DNA from: Peptoanaerobacter stomatis
GTDB taxonomy: Bacteria; Bacillota; Clostridia; Peptostreptococcales; Filifactoraceae
Direction of reading: 5' to 3'
Length of the DNA stretch: 64,000 bases
NCBI RefSeq assembly: GCF_000238095.2
Contig: NZ_JH815226.1
Span: 241,255 to 305,254, forward strand
The notes under the pieces: model-generated
Databases searched by the model: none
What the model saw: only the letters and a program-made list of their open reading frames with translations
Told to the model about the DNA's origin: nothing
Made by a program: the position numbers and the translations under genes
Part shown: in pieces, positions 1 through 9,497 of the stretch
Layout of the letters: each line of letters opens with the position of its first letter
How positions within the stretch are numbered: position 1 is the stretch's first letter

Positions 1-1851
1 TCTTATAACTACCGGATATTCTCTCATTTCTTTGAATATTCCGTAGAAGTCTTCTCTTTGCATTGGTAAGAGTTCATTTAAAGCTTTTACTCTTTCTTCC
101 AAAGATCTTGATATTATCATTCTTCTAACTGCCGGTATTCTGTTTTCACTGAAGAACATATGTTCAGTTCTACAAAGTCCTATACCTTCAGCACCGAATA
201 TTCTTCCTTGTTTTGCATCTCTTGGTGTGTCAGCGTTTGTGTAAACTCCTAAACGTTTTACTTCGTTTACCCACTCCATAAACTTGCCGAATTTTCCTGA
301 TAACTCAGCTTTTGCTTTTGCTATTTTTGCATCATATACTGCTCCTGTTGAGCCGTCAAGTGATATTTCATCGCCTTCTTTAAATACTCTATCGCCTACT
401 CTTAAAGTTTTTAATTCTTCATCAACTCTCACTTCGCTACATCCTGCTACACAGCATTTTCCCATTCCTCTTGCAACAACCGCAGCATGTGATGTCATAC
501 CTCCTCTTGAAGTCAATATACCTTGAGAGCATACCATACCTTCTATATCTTCTGGAGAAGTCTCTTGTCTCACAAGCAACACTTCTTCGCCTTTTTTACT
601 TGCTTCCACAGCCTCATCAGCATGGAAATATATCTTTCCTGATGCAGCACCCGGTGATGCAGGCAAACCCTTTGTGAGCATAGTGGCTTTTTTAAGTGCT
701 TCTATCTCAAATGTAGGGTGCAATAATTGATCCAATTGTTTAGGCTCTACTTTCATTATAGCCTCTTCTTTTGTTAGAAGACCTTCTTCAACCAAATCAA
801 CTGCAACATTTACTGCTGCTTGAGCTGTTCTTTTTCCATTTCTTGTTTGTAAGAAGAATAATCTTCCTTCTTCTATTGTGAACTCAATATCTTGCATATC
901 TTTATAGTGATTTTCCAAGATATGTGTTGTATCAACAAATTGCTTATAACAATCAGGATTTATTTCCTTTAATGTATCAATACTCTTTGGAGTTCTTATA
1001 CCGGCAACTACATCTTCACCTTGTGCATTCATCAAAAACTCTCCAAACAGTTTATTTTCTCCTGTTGCAGGATTTCTTGTAAATGCAACACCTGTTCCTG
1101 ATGTTTCTCCCTTATTACCAAAAACCATAGATTGAACATTTACAGCTGTACCAAGATCATGAGATATTCCGTTTAAGTTTCTGTATACTATTGCTCTGTT
1201 ATTATTCCAAGAAGAAAATACAGCCTCAACCGCTTTGTATAATTGCTTTTTAGGTTCTTGAGGAAAATCTTCTTTCATCTCTTGTTTATAAACTTCTTTA
1301 AATTGTTCCACAAGCTTCTTCAAATCATTAGCATCAAGATCAGTATCTTGAGTAACACCTTTGTTTTCCTTCATATTATCCAATTTCGTATCAAAAAGTA
1401 CTTTAGGTATTCCTATTGCAACATCAGAAAACATTTGTATAAATCTTCTATAAGAATCGTATGCAAATCTTTCATTGTTTGTTGCTCTTGCAAGTCCTTT
1501 CACAGTTTCATCATTAAGACCGAGATTAAGTATTGTATCCATCATTCCAGGCATTGATATAACTGCTCCTGAACGAACTGAGAATAATAAAGGATCGTTT
1601 GCATCGGAAAATTTTTTGCCCTGCAATTTTTCTACTGTCTCCAAGTGTTCATCAATTTCTTTTAACAATTCATCCCAAAGTTTTTTATCTTCATCATAAT
1701 ATTTAAGACAAGCTTCAGTAGTTATTGTAAATCCCTGTGGCACCGGTAATCCTATGTTGGTCATTTCTGCAAGGTTAGCACCTTTTCCGCCAAGCAAGCC
1801 TCTCATTGACATATTGCCTTCTTTAAAGTCATAAACATATTTTTTTGCCAT
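1..1851 (-). CDS. ppdK: Pyruvate, phosphate dikinase, C-terminus cut by window edge
   Basis: Interconverts pyruvate + ATP + Pi with PEP + AMP + PPi in the cytosol; in anaerobes it often runs toward pyruvate/ATP. The reverse strand reads open from an ATG at 1851 to the window edge, giving 617 of about 875 residues. The N-terminal part is the ATP-grasp domain (about 1-340, with the GGKGANLAEM start). The phosphohistidine swivel domain carries TSRGGMTSHAAVVARGMGK, and its His falls at residue 455, the catalytic position in the family. The PEP-binding barrel begins near 530 (GIGLCRTEHMFF) and is truncated only by the window. A GGAGGAGTTATA ribosome site precedes the start. The regulator gene lies directly upstream on the same strand, so the two are probably co-transcribed. 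The call is very secure. Confidence 0.97.
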   Translation of the reverse strand, partial: MAKKYVYDFKEGNMSMRGLLGGKGANLAEMTNIGLPVPQGFTITTEACLKYYDEDKKLWDELLKEIDEHLETVEKLQGKKFSDANDPLLFSVRSGAVISMPGMMDTILNLGLNDETVKGLARATNNERFAYDSYRRFIQMFSDVAIGIPKVLFDTKLDNMKENKGVTQDTDLDANDLKKLVEQFKEVYKQEMKEDFPQEPKKQLYKAVEAVFSSWNNNRAIVYRNLNGISHDLGTAVNVQSMVFGNKGETSGTGVAFTRNPATGENKLFGEFLMNAQGEDVVAGIRTPKSIDTLKEINPDCYKQFVDTTHILENHYKDMQDIEFTIEEGRLFFLQTRNGKRTAQAAVNVAVDLVEEGLLTKEEAIMKVEPKQLDQLLHPTFEIEALKKATMLTKGLPASPGAASGKIYFHADEAVEASKKGEEVLLVRQETSPEDIEGMVCSQGILTSRGGMTSHAAVVARGMGKCCVAGCSEVRVDEELKTLRVGDRVFKEGDEISLDGSTGAVYDAKIAKAKAELSGKFGKFMEWVNEVKRLGVYTNADTPRDAKQGRIFGAEGIGLCRTEHMFFSENRIPAVRRMIISRSLEERVKALNELLPMQREDFYGIFKEMREYPVVIR

Positions 1852-1962
1852 TATAACTCCTCCTAAATGTTAAATAATCTGAATATCCCAAAACCAGTCA
1901 ACTATCAGCTCTTTTAACAAAATAATTTTATAAAAATAGTATTAAAATCTACATAATTTAAA

Positions 1963-2796
1963 CTATATTATCTCATTATCTATCTTTACCCCATTTCTTT
2001 TTAAATAGGAAATTACAATCTCTGCTGTTTCTTCTATGGCTTTATTTGCAACATTTATAACAGGACACCCTATCTTTTTCATGATTGTTTCAGCATAATC
2101 AATTTCTTCAAGTATTCTATTCATATCTGCATAGCTTGAACCTGTCGGTAAGCCAAGTGCATTAAGTCTTTCTGTCCTTATTTCATTGAGTTTTTCAGGA
2201 GAATTTGTAAGCCCTATTATTTTTTGTGCCGGTACCTGATATATTTCTTTTGGTGGTGTAGACTCAGGCACTAAAGGTATGTTTGCCACTTTTATATTTT
2301 TATTGGCAAGATACATTGATAACGGTGTCTTTGAAGTTCTTGATATTCCAAGTATTACCAAGTCTGCCTTCAAAACTCCTCTTGGATCCTTTCCGTCATC
2401 ATATTTTACCGCAAACTCTATAGACTCTACTCTTTTAAAGTACAAATCATTCAGTTTTCTTAGCATACCTGTCTTATCAAGAGGAACAAGACCTGTTATA
2501 TCTTGTATAGAAGATACTATGGGAGACAATAAATCTATCTCTTTTATATTCTCTCTTGACGCAAAATTCTTTATTTCACTTATTATTTGTTTATGTACTA
2601 TAGTATATAATATAATAGCTTTTTTCTGAGATTTAATTTCTTCAAATATATTTCCCAACATAGATACATCAGTAATATATGAAAATTTTCTCATTACAAA
2701 ATCGTTAGCTTCAAACTGTGACATTGCCGCTTTTACAACATGCTCAGCGGTATTACCGAGAGAATCCGAAAGTATGAATATATTTAAGGTATCCAT
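1963..2796 (-). CDS. PPDK/PEP synthase regulatory protein (bifunctional kinase/Pi-dependent phosphorylase)
   Basis: This is a DUF299-family protein of 277 residues, the usual length. The family switches pyruvate phosphate dikinase off and on by ADP-dependent phosphorylation and Pi-dependent dephosphorylation of a Thr next to the catalytic His. Recognised by the N-terminal IFILSDSLGNTAEHV block and the nucleotide-binding GISRTSKTPLS motif at about residues 150-160. The target enzyme gene follows 111 bp downstream on the same strand, the expected pairing. The start at 2796 has AAAGGAA about 8 nt upstream. Family knowledge predicts that the pair tunes PEP/pyruvate flux to the ADP level. Confidence 0.93.
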   Translation of the reverse strand: MDTLNIFILSDSLGNTAEHVVKAAMSQFEANDFVMRKFSYITDVSMLGNIFEEIKSQKKAIILYTIVHKQIISEIKNFASRENIKEIDLLSPIVSSIQDITGLVPLDKTGMLRKLNDLYFKRVESIEFAVKYDDGKDPRGVLKADLVILGISRTSKTPLSMYLANKNIKVANIPLVPESTPPKEIYQVPAQKIIGLTNSPEKLNEIRTERLNALGLPTGSSYADMNRILEEIDYAETIMKKIGCPVINVANKAIEETAEIVISYLKRNGVKIDNEII

Positions 2797-3005
2797 TCAA
2801 ATATGTTCCTTTCAAATAAGCTTAAATTAATATAATATTTATATTCGGAAATCTATTTCCTTTATATAAGGATATAATTTTTTGTCTAAATTGTCAAGAT
2901 ATATTCGGCTTTTATAGCATTTTTTATTTTTCCAAACTATTTATAATTGAATATCTATAATTGCATTTTTCAAGATAATATAAAATACTTAAAACTTGTA
3001 TGCTC

Positions 3006-3124
3006 TAATATTAAAATCTTATAGAATAATGAAAATTTATAATAGTTAATTTTTCCAATAAACTATTTATATTTTAGGTTTACAATGTAAGTTATCCATA
3101 ATTTTATTAGAAAACAGTATAAGT
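3006..3124 (-). repeat. AT-rich dispersed repeat B, copy 1 (reverse orientation)
   Basis: Read on the minus strand, this stretch matches copies at 23191-23290 and 43745-43831. The shared blocks are TTTTCTAATAAA, ATAAATAGTTTAT, GAAAAATTAA and CATTATTCTATAAGATTTTA. It lies in the 426-bp gene-free spacer 2797-3222, which otherwise shows only A/T-rich DNA. Ends resemble imperfect inverted ATACTA/TAGTAT termini. Probably a small non-coding MITE-like element; no open frame. Confidence 0.6.
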
Positions 3125-3222
3125 TTATGCTATTTTCCTAATAAATTTTTTTATATAATATTCCAATATAACATATTAAACTTGATAAAACTGTATATGA
3201 AAGTTATTTTTAAAATAACAGC

Positions 3223-3251
3223 TTGACAAGAAAATTTTAAAATGTTAATAT
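3223..3251 (+). promoter_or_regulatory. Sigma-A-type promoter of the T-box/trpB unit
   Basis: TTGACA at 3223-3228, a 17-nt spacer, then TAATAT at 3246-3251. It sits directly upstream of the T-box leader, so transcription should start near 3258. Confidence 0.65.
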
Positions 3252-3257
3252 TAGACG

Positions 3258-3540
3258 CATAAACCTTTGAATAAGAATAGTAGGTACATAACAATAACTT
3301 ACAGAGAGCTGTGGAGGCTGAGAACATAGCAGATATTTATATACCGAATGGACTTATGAGGGCGAACGAACAGGATTAAACCTAAGTAGCAATCGACGGC
3401 AACCGCAGTCGTTATTAAGCGGAGCGTATGACAGTACGTGTTAAAGGTGGGTGCTTTTAAGCATCAATTTGAGTGGTACCGCAGGATATTTCGTCTTGTC
3501 TCATTGAATTATTATTTTCTATGAGATAAGACTTTTTTTA
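3258..3540 (+). promoter_or_regulatory. T-box leader, tryptophan specific
   Basis: A T-box antitermination leader that senses uncharged tRNA. The stem I segment AGAGAGCTG...GGCTGAGAAC is at about 3302-3324. The specifier loop reads ACCGAATGGACTTATGAG, placing a TGG (Trp) codon at 3349-3351. The T-box core TGGTACCGC at 3474-3482 pairs with the tRNA NCCA end. It is followed by a rho-independent terminator and then the tryptophan synthase beta gene, which agrees with the Trp specifier. Uncharged tRNA-Trp should favour the antiterminator and allow trpB expression. Confidence 0.93.
3493..3540 (+). terminator. T-box regulated terminator
   Basis: A 12-bp stem (GTCTTGTCTCAT at 3493-3504 with ATGAGATAAGAC at 3521-3532, one G-U pair) followed by TTTTTTT. 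It overlaps the region just 3' of the T-box core, as expected for the competing terminator. Confidence 0.9.
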
Positions 3541-3565
3541 TTTAATTATGAAAGGATTTAATAAT

Positions 3566-4810
3566 ATGAAAACTTATCGTGATTTTGATAACTATTTAAA
3601 AAACTTTCCTGATGAAAAGGGATATTTCGGTGAATACGGAGGAATGATTTTACCTCCTGAATTAGTTCCTGCTTTTAAAGAAATTACACAGGCATATCTG
3701 GAAATCTGCCATAATGCACGTTTTATAAATGAATTAAGACGCATCAGAAAAGAGTTTCAAGGCAGACCTACCCCTGTTTATCATTGTGAGCGCTTATCTT
3801 CATTGCTCGGAAAATGCCAAATATATCTTAAAAGAGAAGACCTTAACCATACCGGTGCACATAAACTAAATCATTGTATGGGCGAAGGTTTGCTTGCTAA
3901 ATTCTTAGGTAAGAAAAAACTCATTGCCGAAACAGGCGCTGGACAACACGGTGTTGCACTTGCTACTGCTGCTGCCTACTTTGGATTGGAATGTGATATA
4001 TACATGGGAGAAGTTGACATAAAAAAACAACACCCTAATGTAATAAGAATGAAAATGCTCGGTGCAAATGTAATTCCTGCAACACATGGACTCAAAACAT
4101 TAAAAGAAGCCGTAGATGCTGCATTTGAAGGATATTTAAAAGAATATGAAGATGCAATATATTGTATAGGCTCCGCTGTCGGCCCTCATCCATTTCCTAT
4201 GATGGTTCGTGATTTTCAATCAGTTATAGGAATTGAAGCAAAAGAACAATTCAAAGAAATGACAGGTATTTTACCTGATGTCGTTTGTGCTGCCGTTGGA
4301 GGAGGATCTAACGCAATAGGAATGTTTGAAGCATTTCTGTCAGAACCGGTTGATATTGTCGGTGTAGAACCGCTTGGAATAGGAACAGGAATAGGAGAAC
4401 ATGCAGCGAGTATGAAATTCGGTAAAAAAGGAGTTCTTCATGGTTTTGAAAGCATGCTTTTACAGGATGAAAATGGAGAACCGTTGCCTGTCTACTCTAT
4501 AGCCAGCGGACTTGACTATCCGTCTGTCGGACCTGAACACGCATATTTGAGCGAATGTGGAAGAATAAAATACGAAGCTGTAGATGATGAAGAAGCTATG
4601 CAAGCATTTTTCTTACTATCTCGTTATGAGGGAATAATTCCGGCAATAGAAAGCTCACATGCTTTGGCATATGCAATAAAATATGCTCAAAATCAAAATT
4701 CAGGATCCATACTTGTAAATCTTTCAGGTCGTGGTGATAAAGATATTGACTTTGTATATGAAAAATACGGTACGGGTGAACAATTTTTAAAAGAATTTAT
4801 CAATAAATAA
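3566..4810 (+). CDS. trpB: Tryptophan synthase beta chain, stand-alone
   Basis: PLP enzyme condensing indole with serine to give tryptophan. At 414 residues it has the usual TrpB length. The PLP lysine lies in HTGAHKLNH (K100; the canonical motif is HTGSHKINN). The catalytic Glu is in AETGAGQHG, the phosphate loop is GGGSNAIG, and a C-terminal LSGRGDKD is present. The start was moved from 3548 to 3566 because AAAGGA lies 8 nt before the second ATG. A Trp T-box precedes it. No trpA or other trp biosynthesis gene is in the window, so the enzyme may use free indole (salvage) instead of TrpA-channelled indole; that is inference. The small substitutions in the PLP loop fit an orphan TrpB lineage. 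Confidence 0.92.
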   Translation: MKTYRDFDNYLKNFPDEKGYFGEYGGMILPPELVPAFKEITQAYLEICHNARFINELRRIRKEFQGRPTPVYHCERLSSLLGKCQIYLKREDLNHTGAHKLNHCMGEGLLAKFLGKKKLIAETGAGQHGVALATAAAYFGLECDIYMGEVDIKKQHPNVIRMKMLGANVIPATHGLKTLKEAVDAAFEGYLKEYEDAIYCIGSAVGPHPFPMMVRDFQSVIGIEAKEQFKEMTGILPDVVCAAVGGGSNAIGMFEAFLSEPVDIVGVEPLGIGTGIGEHAASMKFGKKGVLHGFESMLLQDENGEPLPVYSIASGLDYPSVGPEHAYLSECGRIKYEAVDDEEAMQAFFLLSRYEGIIPAIESSHALAYAIKYAQNQNSGSILVNLSGRGDKDIDFVYEKYGTGEQFLKEFINK

Positions 4811-4937
4811 TTGTATGTATCATTTTATATTATTAACTGATTATTTAGTAAAATAATATAAATACTATATTTCGTTTGTCATTGAAAAATAATCAGTATA
4901 AGTGTATCAAAGAGAATTTATTATGTCTCCTATAAAA

Positions 4938-4989
4938 ATATGTATGAAAAGTGGGAATTTATATTGCAATCATCACTTTTCATACATAT
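4938..4989. terminator. Bidirectional hairpin terminator
   Basis: Perfect 16-bp inverted repeat (4938-4953 with 4974-4989, core GTATGAAAAGTG/CACTTTTCATAC), 20-nt loop, T-rich downstream. It lies between the convergent trpB and the gene at 5015, so it can serve both. Confidence 0.8.
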
Positions 4990-5014
4990 CTAAATATATT
5001 TTTTCTTTTTAATC

Positions 5015-5668
5015 TTATGAAATCCACCAATTTCCATCCGGATTTTGATCTAATGAACCTATCTCTTCGGATAATAGGTTTCCGAAAAAGTCTTTGACAA
5101 TCAATTTATGATAGTATTTATATTCATAAGTAGCACAGTGTTTTTCATCGTCCCATCCCTCTTCAATCCAAGCCTCTATAAATACTTTATCGCTATCAAT
5201 CAGCAAAACACATTCATTAGGCTCCAATTGAAATTGAAATCTTTTAGGATAATAAGATACTATATACTCATCTTCGCTGATAATATATACTTCATCTCCA
5301 ATAATTTTTAGATTATACAAATTTATTTCATCCATCTTCAGCTCTGTTATTTTTTCAGGCAAATTACCAGGTAAATATTTGAAAAGAGTCATTATATTTT
5401 TATTGAAATCCCCTTTCAAAAAATAATAAGCCCCTTTAGCATACATAGGTTTATCATAAATTACATTTTTTTCTTTTTCAAACGGTTCATAAACCTTACC
5501 ATTCTCATAATCATAAAATATAATGTCAGAACCTTGACATTCGCCTTCTTTTTGCAATTCAAACATATCATAAAAACCAACTGTATCACTAATACTATAA
5601 CCAAGTCTTTTTTGACCGTAAATCATTTCAACACACTTTCCGCATACTTTCTCAAATCTTCTAATCAT
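5015..5668 (-). CDS. Hypothetical protein, 217 residues
   Basis: I do not recognise the family. The protein is soluble, acidic and aromatic-rich (many Y, F, W), with alternating hydrophobic strands such as DEVYIISEDEYIVSYYP, which suggests an all-beta, perhaps propeller-like, fold. No signal peptide or membrane segment is seen. CGKC near the N-terminus (about residues 9-12) could bind metal or be incidental. AAAGGAG precedes the ATG at 5668. It lies 49 bp downstream of the 163-residue gene on the same strand, so the two may be co-transcribed. Confidence 0.7.
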   Translation of the reverse strand: MIRRFEKVCGKCVEMIYGQKRLGYSISDTVGFYDMFELQKEGECQGSDIIFYDYENGKVYEPFEKEKNVIYDKPMYAKGAYYFLKGDFNKNIMTLFKYLPGNLPEKITELKMDEINLYNLKIIGDEVYIISEDEYIVSYYPKRFQFQLEPNECVLLIDSDKVFIEAWIEEGWDDEKHCATYEYKYYHKLIVKDFFGNLLSEEIGSLDQNPDGNWWIS

Positions 5669-5717
5669 ATATAGCGCTCTCCTTTTGCAACGATTTAATT
5701 TGTCAATACTTTTTTAT

Positions 5718-6209
5718 CTATGCCCAAGGATCTTCAGATTCAGGAAGTCTAATGTCAGAAAGACATTGTATATCATTAATAAACCATTGACCTGTAGACG
5801 GTTTTTTACGAAGTTTTATCGGTCTTAGAGAATCAGCACCTCCGCTTTTTACATAAAGTGTAGCCCAATTATCTTCAGGAAAAGAATATGGATTCTCTGT
5901 AACTGTTATTGTATATGGCATAGAAGGCGTATAATTGTTAGTTTTATAAGCTCCTTCAAAGAAAGAAAAAGTTTTATAATTTTTCCCTCTCAAGCGATCT
6001 CTTAAAAACTGTTTTGCCATCGGTGTAAGCGGATCAGGACCTCTCAAAAAATCCAACATTGCATGAGTTTCTTCAACATTGTTTTCATAATTACAAAGCA
6101 CCAATAATGAAAGCGCCGCTGTTTTGTAAGGAGAATCCAATGTAGCTTGAGGAATTGTCTTTAACTCCTCAACATTTTTAGGTATGAATGCAAAAGTAAA
6201 TTTTTCCAT
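5718..6209 (-). CDS. Hypothetical cytosolic protein (possibly DUF6935 type)
   Basis: A 163-residue soluble protein beginning MEKFTFAFIPKNVEEL and ending PESEDPWA. It has an N-terminal helical half with alanine/leucine-rich segments and a C-terminal beta half (YTITVTENPYSF, WATLYVKSGGADS, RPIKLRKKPSTGQWFI). From memory it resembles small Firmicute proteins placed in DUF6935; function unknown. Strong GGGAGG ribosome site. It sits between the methyltransferase gene and the 217-residue gene with short gaps, all on the minus strand, suggesting one transcript. Confidence 0.75.
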   Translation of the reverse strand: MEKFTFAFIPKNVEELKTIPQATLDSPYKTAALSLLVLCNYENNVEETHAMLDFLRGPDPLTPMAKQFLRDRLRGKNYKTFSFFEGAYKTNNYTPSMPYTITVTENPYSFPEDNWATLYVKSGGADSLRPIKLRKKPSTGQWFINDIQCLSDIRLPESEDPWA

Positions 6210-6254
6210 GTTTTACCTCCCTTATAGCATTATATTATATTTTAAAATTTTTAA

Positions 6255-6863
6255 TTAACCTATTTTAGTTATTATTGCAATTGCACAAGGCATTTTGCCC
6301 TCAATTAAAATATATTCGACATTTTCAATATAGCCTGCTGTTTTAAAAAATTCAATATAAGATTTAAAATTAAACTGCTTCTTAAAATCAGCTCCTAAGT
6401 TTTTAAGCAAGCGAACAAACAGGTTAGTTTTTCCGACATTTTCATTATTTACATATGTAGGGACTATCACCTTTCCTCCATTTTTACAAACTCGTATCAA
6501 TTCTGTCAATGCCTCATATGGATAGTCCAGCAGATGTATTACATTTCCGGCAACAACCTTATCAAACTCGCCATCTTTAAAATTCAGACTCATTATATCA
6601 GCTTTTATTATCTTCACGTTATTCATATGTTGACAATTTTTCTTTGTCTGTTTAAGCATTCCATCAGAAAAATCAGTAGCTATAAGCTCTTTACATCTTA
6701 GAGCTATCCCTTTACTGAGCATACCTGTCCCACATGCACATTCAAGTACTCTGTCACCTGATTCAATCATGTTTGACACTGCAATAACAAGTTTACAATT
6801 TACTTCTCCGTTATACAATTTTTCAAAAATATCATAAAATCTTGCAACTTTGTCCCAAAACAT
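6255..6863 (-). CDS. Class I SAM-dependent methyltransferase
   Basis: A 202-residue Rossmann methyltransferase. Motif I is VLECACGTGML (about residues 40-50), followed by LIATDFSDGML (acidic residue of motif II), IIKADIMSLNF and VVAGNVIHLLDYPYEAL (motif IV). The substrate cannot be read from the sequence; the general form matches UbiE/Methyltransf_11 proteins. The start was set at 6863 (MFWDKVARFYDIF) because GGAGGAG lies 6 nt upstream of that ATG; the longer frame would begin inside the ribosome site. First gene of the minus-strand group 6863-5015. Confidence 0.88.
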   Translation of the reverse strand: MFWDKVARFYDIFEKLYNGEVNCKLVIAVSNMIESGDRVLECACGTGMLSKGIALRCKELIATDFSDGMLKQTKKNCQHMNNVKIIKADIMSLNFKDGEFDKVVAGNVIHLLDYPYEALTELIRVCKNGGKVIVPTYVNNENVGKTNLFVRLLKNLGADFKKQFNFKSYIEFFKTAGYIENVEYILIEGKMPCAIAIITKIG

Positions 6864-7143
6864 CGATTGCTCCTCCATTTAATATAATACTCTTACTATA
6901 TAAAACTCTGTTATATTATCTTTAAAATGTCGGTTATTTCACTCTACACTGAAATTTTATCAAATTCAATAAGCTTACTTAAAATTATAGTGCATAGAAT
7001 TATAATTTTCAATATATAATTGCAATCTGTTATATATATTGATATACTTGTAAAGTAATGCAAATATTCAATAAAAATTATACTATAAACTGTCAAAATA
7101 TAATAATAATAAAACATTATTGAATAATAAATAAGGAGTTTAA

Positions 7144-8499
7144 ATGAAAAATAAGCAAATAATTGAGTTCAACATAGATGAAATGGTATTTGGCGGAGAA
7201 TCTTTAAATCTCACAGAGTTTGACAAGAAAGTTACAATGAAAGGTGGCATTATCGGTCAAAAAGTGAAAGCAGTAATACAAAAAAAAAGAAAAGACAAAA
7301 TTCAAGCTAAAATACTTGAAGTAACAGAAAAATCATATCTTGAAACAGAAGATGTCTGTAGTAAATTTGGCAGATGCGGAGGTTGCACCATGCTAAGTGT
7401 CAGCTATGAAAATCAGCTGAAATTGAAAGCCGAACAATTATTAAAACTGTTTCACAAATTCGGACATACAGAAATAGAAAACATTGATGTAGTAGGAAGC
7501 CCTATACAAAAAGAATACAAAAATAAAATGGAGTTTACATTTGGAAATGAAGAAAAAGACGGAGATTTGCTTATAGGTCTTCACAGAAAAAATTCATCCA
7601 TGAGTATAGTTGATGTAGAAGATTGCAAAATAATAGATGAAGATTACAGAAAAATTTTAAAAACAACAGGCGAATATTTCAGAAAACAAGGTCTACCACA
7701 CTATCATATAATGAGCCACGAAGGATATTTAAGACATTTAGTAATACGAAAAGGGATAAACACAGGAGAACTGTTAATAAACATAGTGACAACAAGCCAA
7801 ATAGATTTTGATTTAACAGACTATATTAATATATTGGCAAATATTGAATTAAACGGCAATATAGTTGGAATATTACACACTTTAAATGACTCTTTTTCAG
7901 ATACGGTTACTCCAGAAAAAATTGAAATTCTATATGGTAGAGATTATTTTTACGATATATTGTTAGATAAAAAATTTAAAATTTCACCATTTTCTTTTTT
8001 CCAGACTAACACAAAAGGAGCCGAAGTTATGTATAAAACAGCTATGAATATGATCGATGGAGAAAAAAATCTTATTTTTGACCTATATAGCGGTACGGGA
8101 ACAATCGGTATAAGTATGTCTCAAAGAGCAAAAAAAGTGATAGGAATAGAGATAATCGAAGAAGCCGTCGAAATGGCAAAGAAAAATGCAATCGCAAATA
8201 ATATAAGAAACGTTGAATTTATAGCAGGAGATGTAAAAGAAGAAGTCTCTAAATTAAGCGATAATCCCGAGCTTATCATATTAGACCCTCCAAGAGCAGG
8301 GATAAACCCTAAAGCTCTAAAAGATATAATAGATTTTAATGCAAAAGAAATATTATATATATCATGTAATCCAAAAATGCTCGTACAAGACTTAATAATA
8401 TTAAAAGAATCCGGATATGAGATAAAAAATGTAAAAGGCGTGGACATGTTTCCAAACAGTTATCATTGCGAAACTATATGTTATCTATCATTGAAATAA
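7144..8499 (+). CDS. rlmD: 23S rRNA (uracil-C5)-methyltransferase, RlmD/RumA family
   Basis: A 451-residue TrmA/RumA-family enzyme that methylates uracil C5 in 23S rRNA using SAM. It has an N-terminal TRAM-like RNA-binding region (1-60) and an iron-sulfur cysteine set (C72, C78, C81 in CSKFGRCGGC, with a fourth near C155). The SAM motif is DLYSGTGTIGISM and the catalytic motif IV is LDPPRAG. The nucleophilic Cys is in SCNP (C408). In Firmicutes related enzymes (RlmCD) may modify two sites, so the exact position is uncertain. AAGGAG lies 6 nt before the ATG. Stands alone, divergent from the methyltransferase at 6863. Confidence 0.93.
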   Translation: MKNKQIIEFNIDEMVFGGESLNLTEFDKKVTMKGGIIGQKVKAVIQKKRKDKIQAKILEVTEKSYLETEDVCSKFGRCGGCTMLSVSYENQLKLKAEQLLKLFHKFGHTEIENIDVVGSPIQKEYKNKMEFTFGNEEKDGDLLIGLHRKNSSMSIVDVEDCKIIDEDYRKILKTTGEYFRKQGLPHYHIMSHEGYLRHLVIRKGINTGELLINIVTTSQIDFDLTDYINILANIELNGNIVGILHTLNDSFSDTVTPEKIEILYGRDYFYDILLDKKFKISPFSFFQTNTKGAEVMYKTAMNMIDGEKNLIFDLYSGTGTIGISMSQRAKKVIGIEIIEEAVEMAKKNAIANNIRNVEFIAGDVKEEVSKLSDNPELIILDPPRAGINPKALKDIIDFNAKEILYISCNPKMLVQDLIILKESGYEIKNVKGVDMFPNSYHCETICYLSLK

Positions 8500-8525
8500 T
8501 AATATTTTTCTATAGCTATCTATCC

Positions 8526-8556
8526 TAAAATTGTATTTTTGTCTACTACAATTTTA
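8526..8556 (+). terminator. Weak hairpin after rlmD
   Basis: 10-bp inverted repeat TAAAATTGTA / TACAATTTTA with an 11-nt loop, 27 bp past the rlmD stop. No strong T-tract follows, so termination is a guess. Confidence 0.4.
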
Positions 8557-8620
8557 TAGACAGCATTACTCGTTAGCTATTTTTTCAAATAATTCTACTA
8601 CATCTTCTTTTAGTTCATGA

Positions 8621-8800
8621 AACCTTATAGATAAAAAGGAAGAATTATCTTTATTAAAGGCACTTTATAATGATAATATGTATTGTAAACGAGGTCTACA
8701 TCTGAATAATGTTGATATTAAGATGCCGGCAAATTATATTTTAATTGAAAATATTACTCTCTTAACTTGTGAAAGCGTAAATTCATACACTATGTTTTAG
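8621..8800 (+). pseudogene. Possible decayed coding remnant in the 8500-8928 spacer
   Basis: The 429-bp spacer after rlmD holds one frame open for 59 codons (8621-8797, stop TAG at 8798). It has protein-like composition (EELSLLKALYND, HLNNVDIKMPANYILIEN) but no ribosome site or N-terminal start. A second short stretch continues in another frame to about 8876. I do not recognise the family. It looks like the tail of a gene lost by decay; it may also be chance in AT-rich DNA. Nothing else is visible in the spacer. Confidence 0.25.
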
Positions 8801-8928
8801 AGAAACGATTATTATGTATATAAGCTTAAAAGGAAAAAATACCTTAAAAACAAAAAATTACGTTTAAGGAAGTAGATAAAATCAGAAAAAAAATCATATT
8901 TGCAGAATAAAATTTATGGAGGTCAATT

Positions 8929-9474
8929 TTGAGATATATACTTTTATTGCGTGGCATAAATGTGGGTGGCAAGAATAAGGTATCTATGAGTGATTTAAAA
9001 GAATTATTGTTAAATGCCGGATTTGAAGATGTTGATTCTTATATCAACAGCGGAAATTTATTTTTCAGTAGTGTCCAAAACTGCGAAAGCTGTATCTCCA
9101 AGATAAGATATTTGTTAGAAACTAACTACGACTTTTCTATCCCTTTTGCTTTAATCAGCAAAGAAGAGTTTTTAAAAGAAAAATCAGAATTACCTGACTG
9201 GTGGGAGCAAGAGCTGGCAAGAAGAGATGTCTTATTTTTTTCGTGTACCTTGGATAAATCAAAGATTCTTGACTTTATAGATAAAGCTACATTTCACAAT
9301 GAAATAGTCCATGTCGGGAGACACGCAGTATTTTGGGGTAAATATGATGAATCAGAATATCTAAAAACTACCTACCATAAAAAATTAATGAAGCAAGATT
9401 TTTATAAGAAAATTACAATTAGAAACGGCAATACATTTGAAAAAATAGCAGAAATTCTTGAAAATGAAAGATAA
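8929..9474 (+). CDS. DUF1697 domain protein
   Basis: A 181-residue protein matching DUF1697: the start MRYILLLRGINVGGKNKVSM, then LLNAGFEDVDSYINSGNLFFSS, and later VFWGKYDESEYLKTTYHKKL. These conserved RGINVGG and SGN blocks are typical. Biochemical role unknown; the family is widespread and cytosolic. The start is TTG at 8929 with ATGGAGGTC 5 nt upstream; no ATG fits the conserved N-terminus. The GrpB-like gene follows after 23 bp, so the two are probably one transcript. Confidence 0.88.
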   Translation: MRYILLLRGINVGGKNKVSMSDLKELLLNAGFEDVDSYINSGNLFFSSVQNCESCISKIRYLLETNYDFSIPFALISKEEFLKEKSELPDWWEQELARRDVLFFSCTLDKSKILDFIDKATFHNEIVHVGRHAVFWGKYDESEYLKTTYHKKLMKQDFYKKITIRNGNTFEKIAEILENER

Positions 9475-9497
9475 ATACAAAATTGTAAGGGGTAAGT

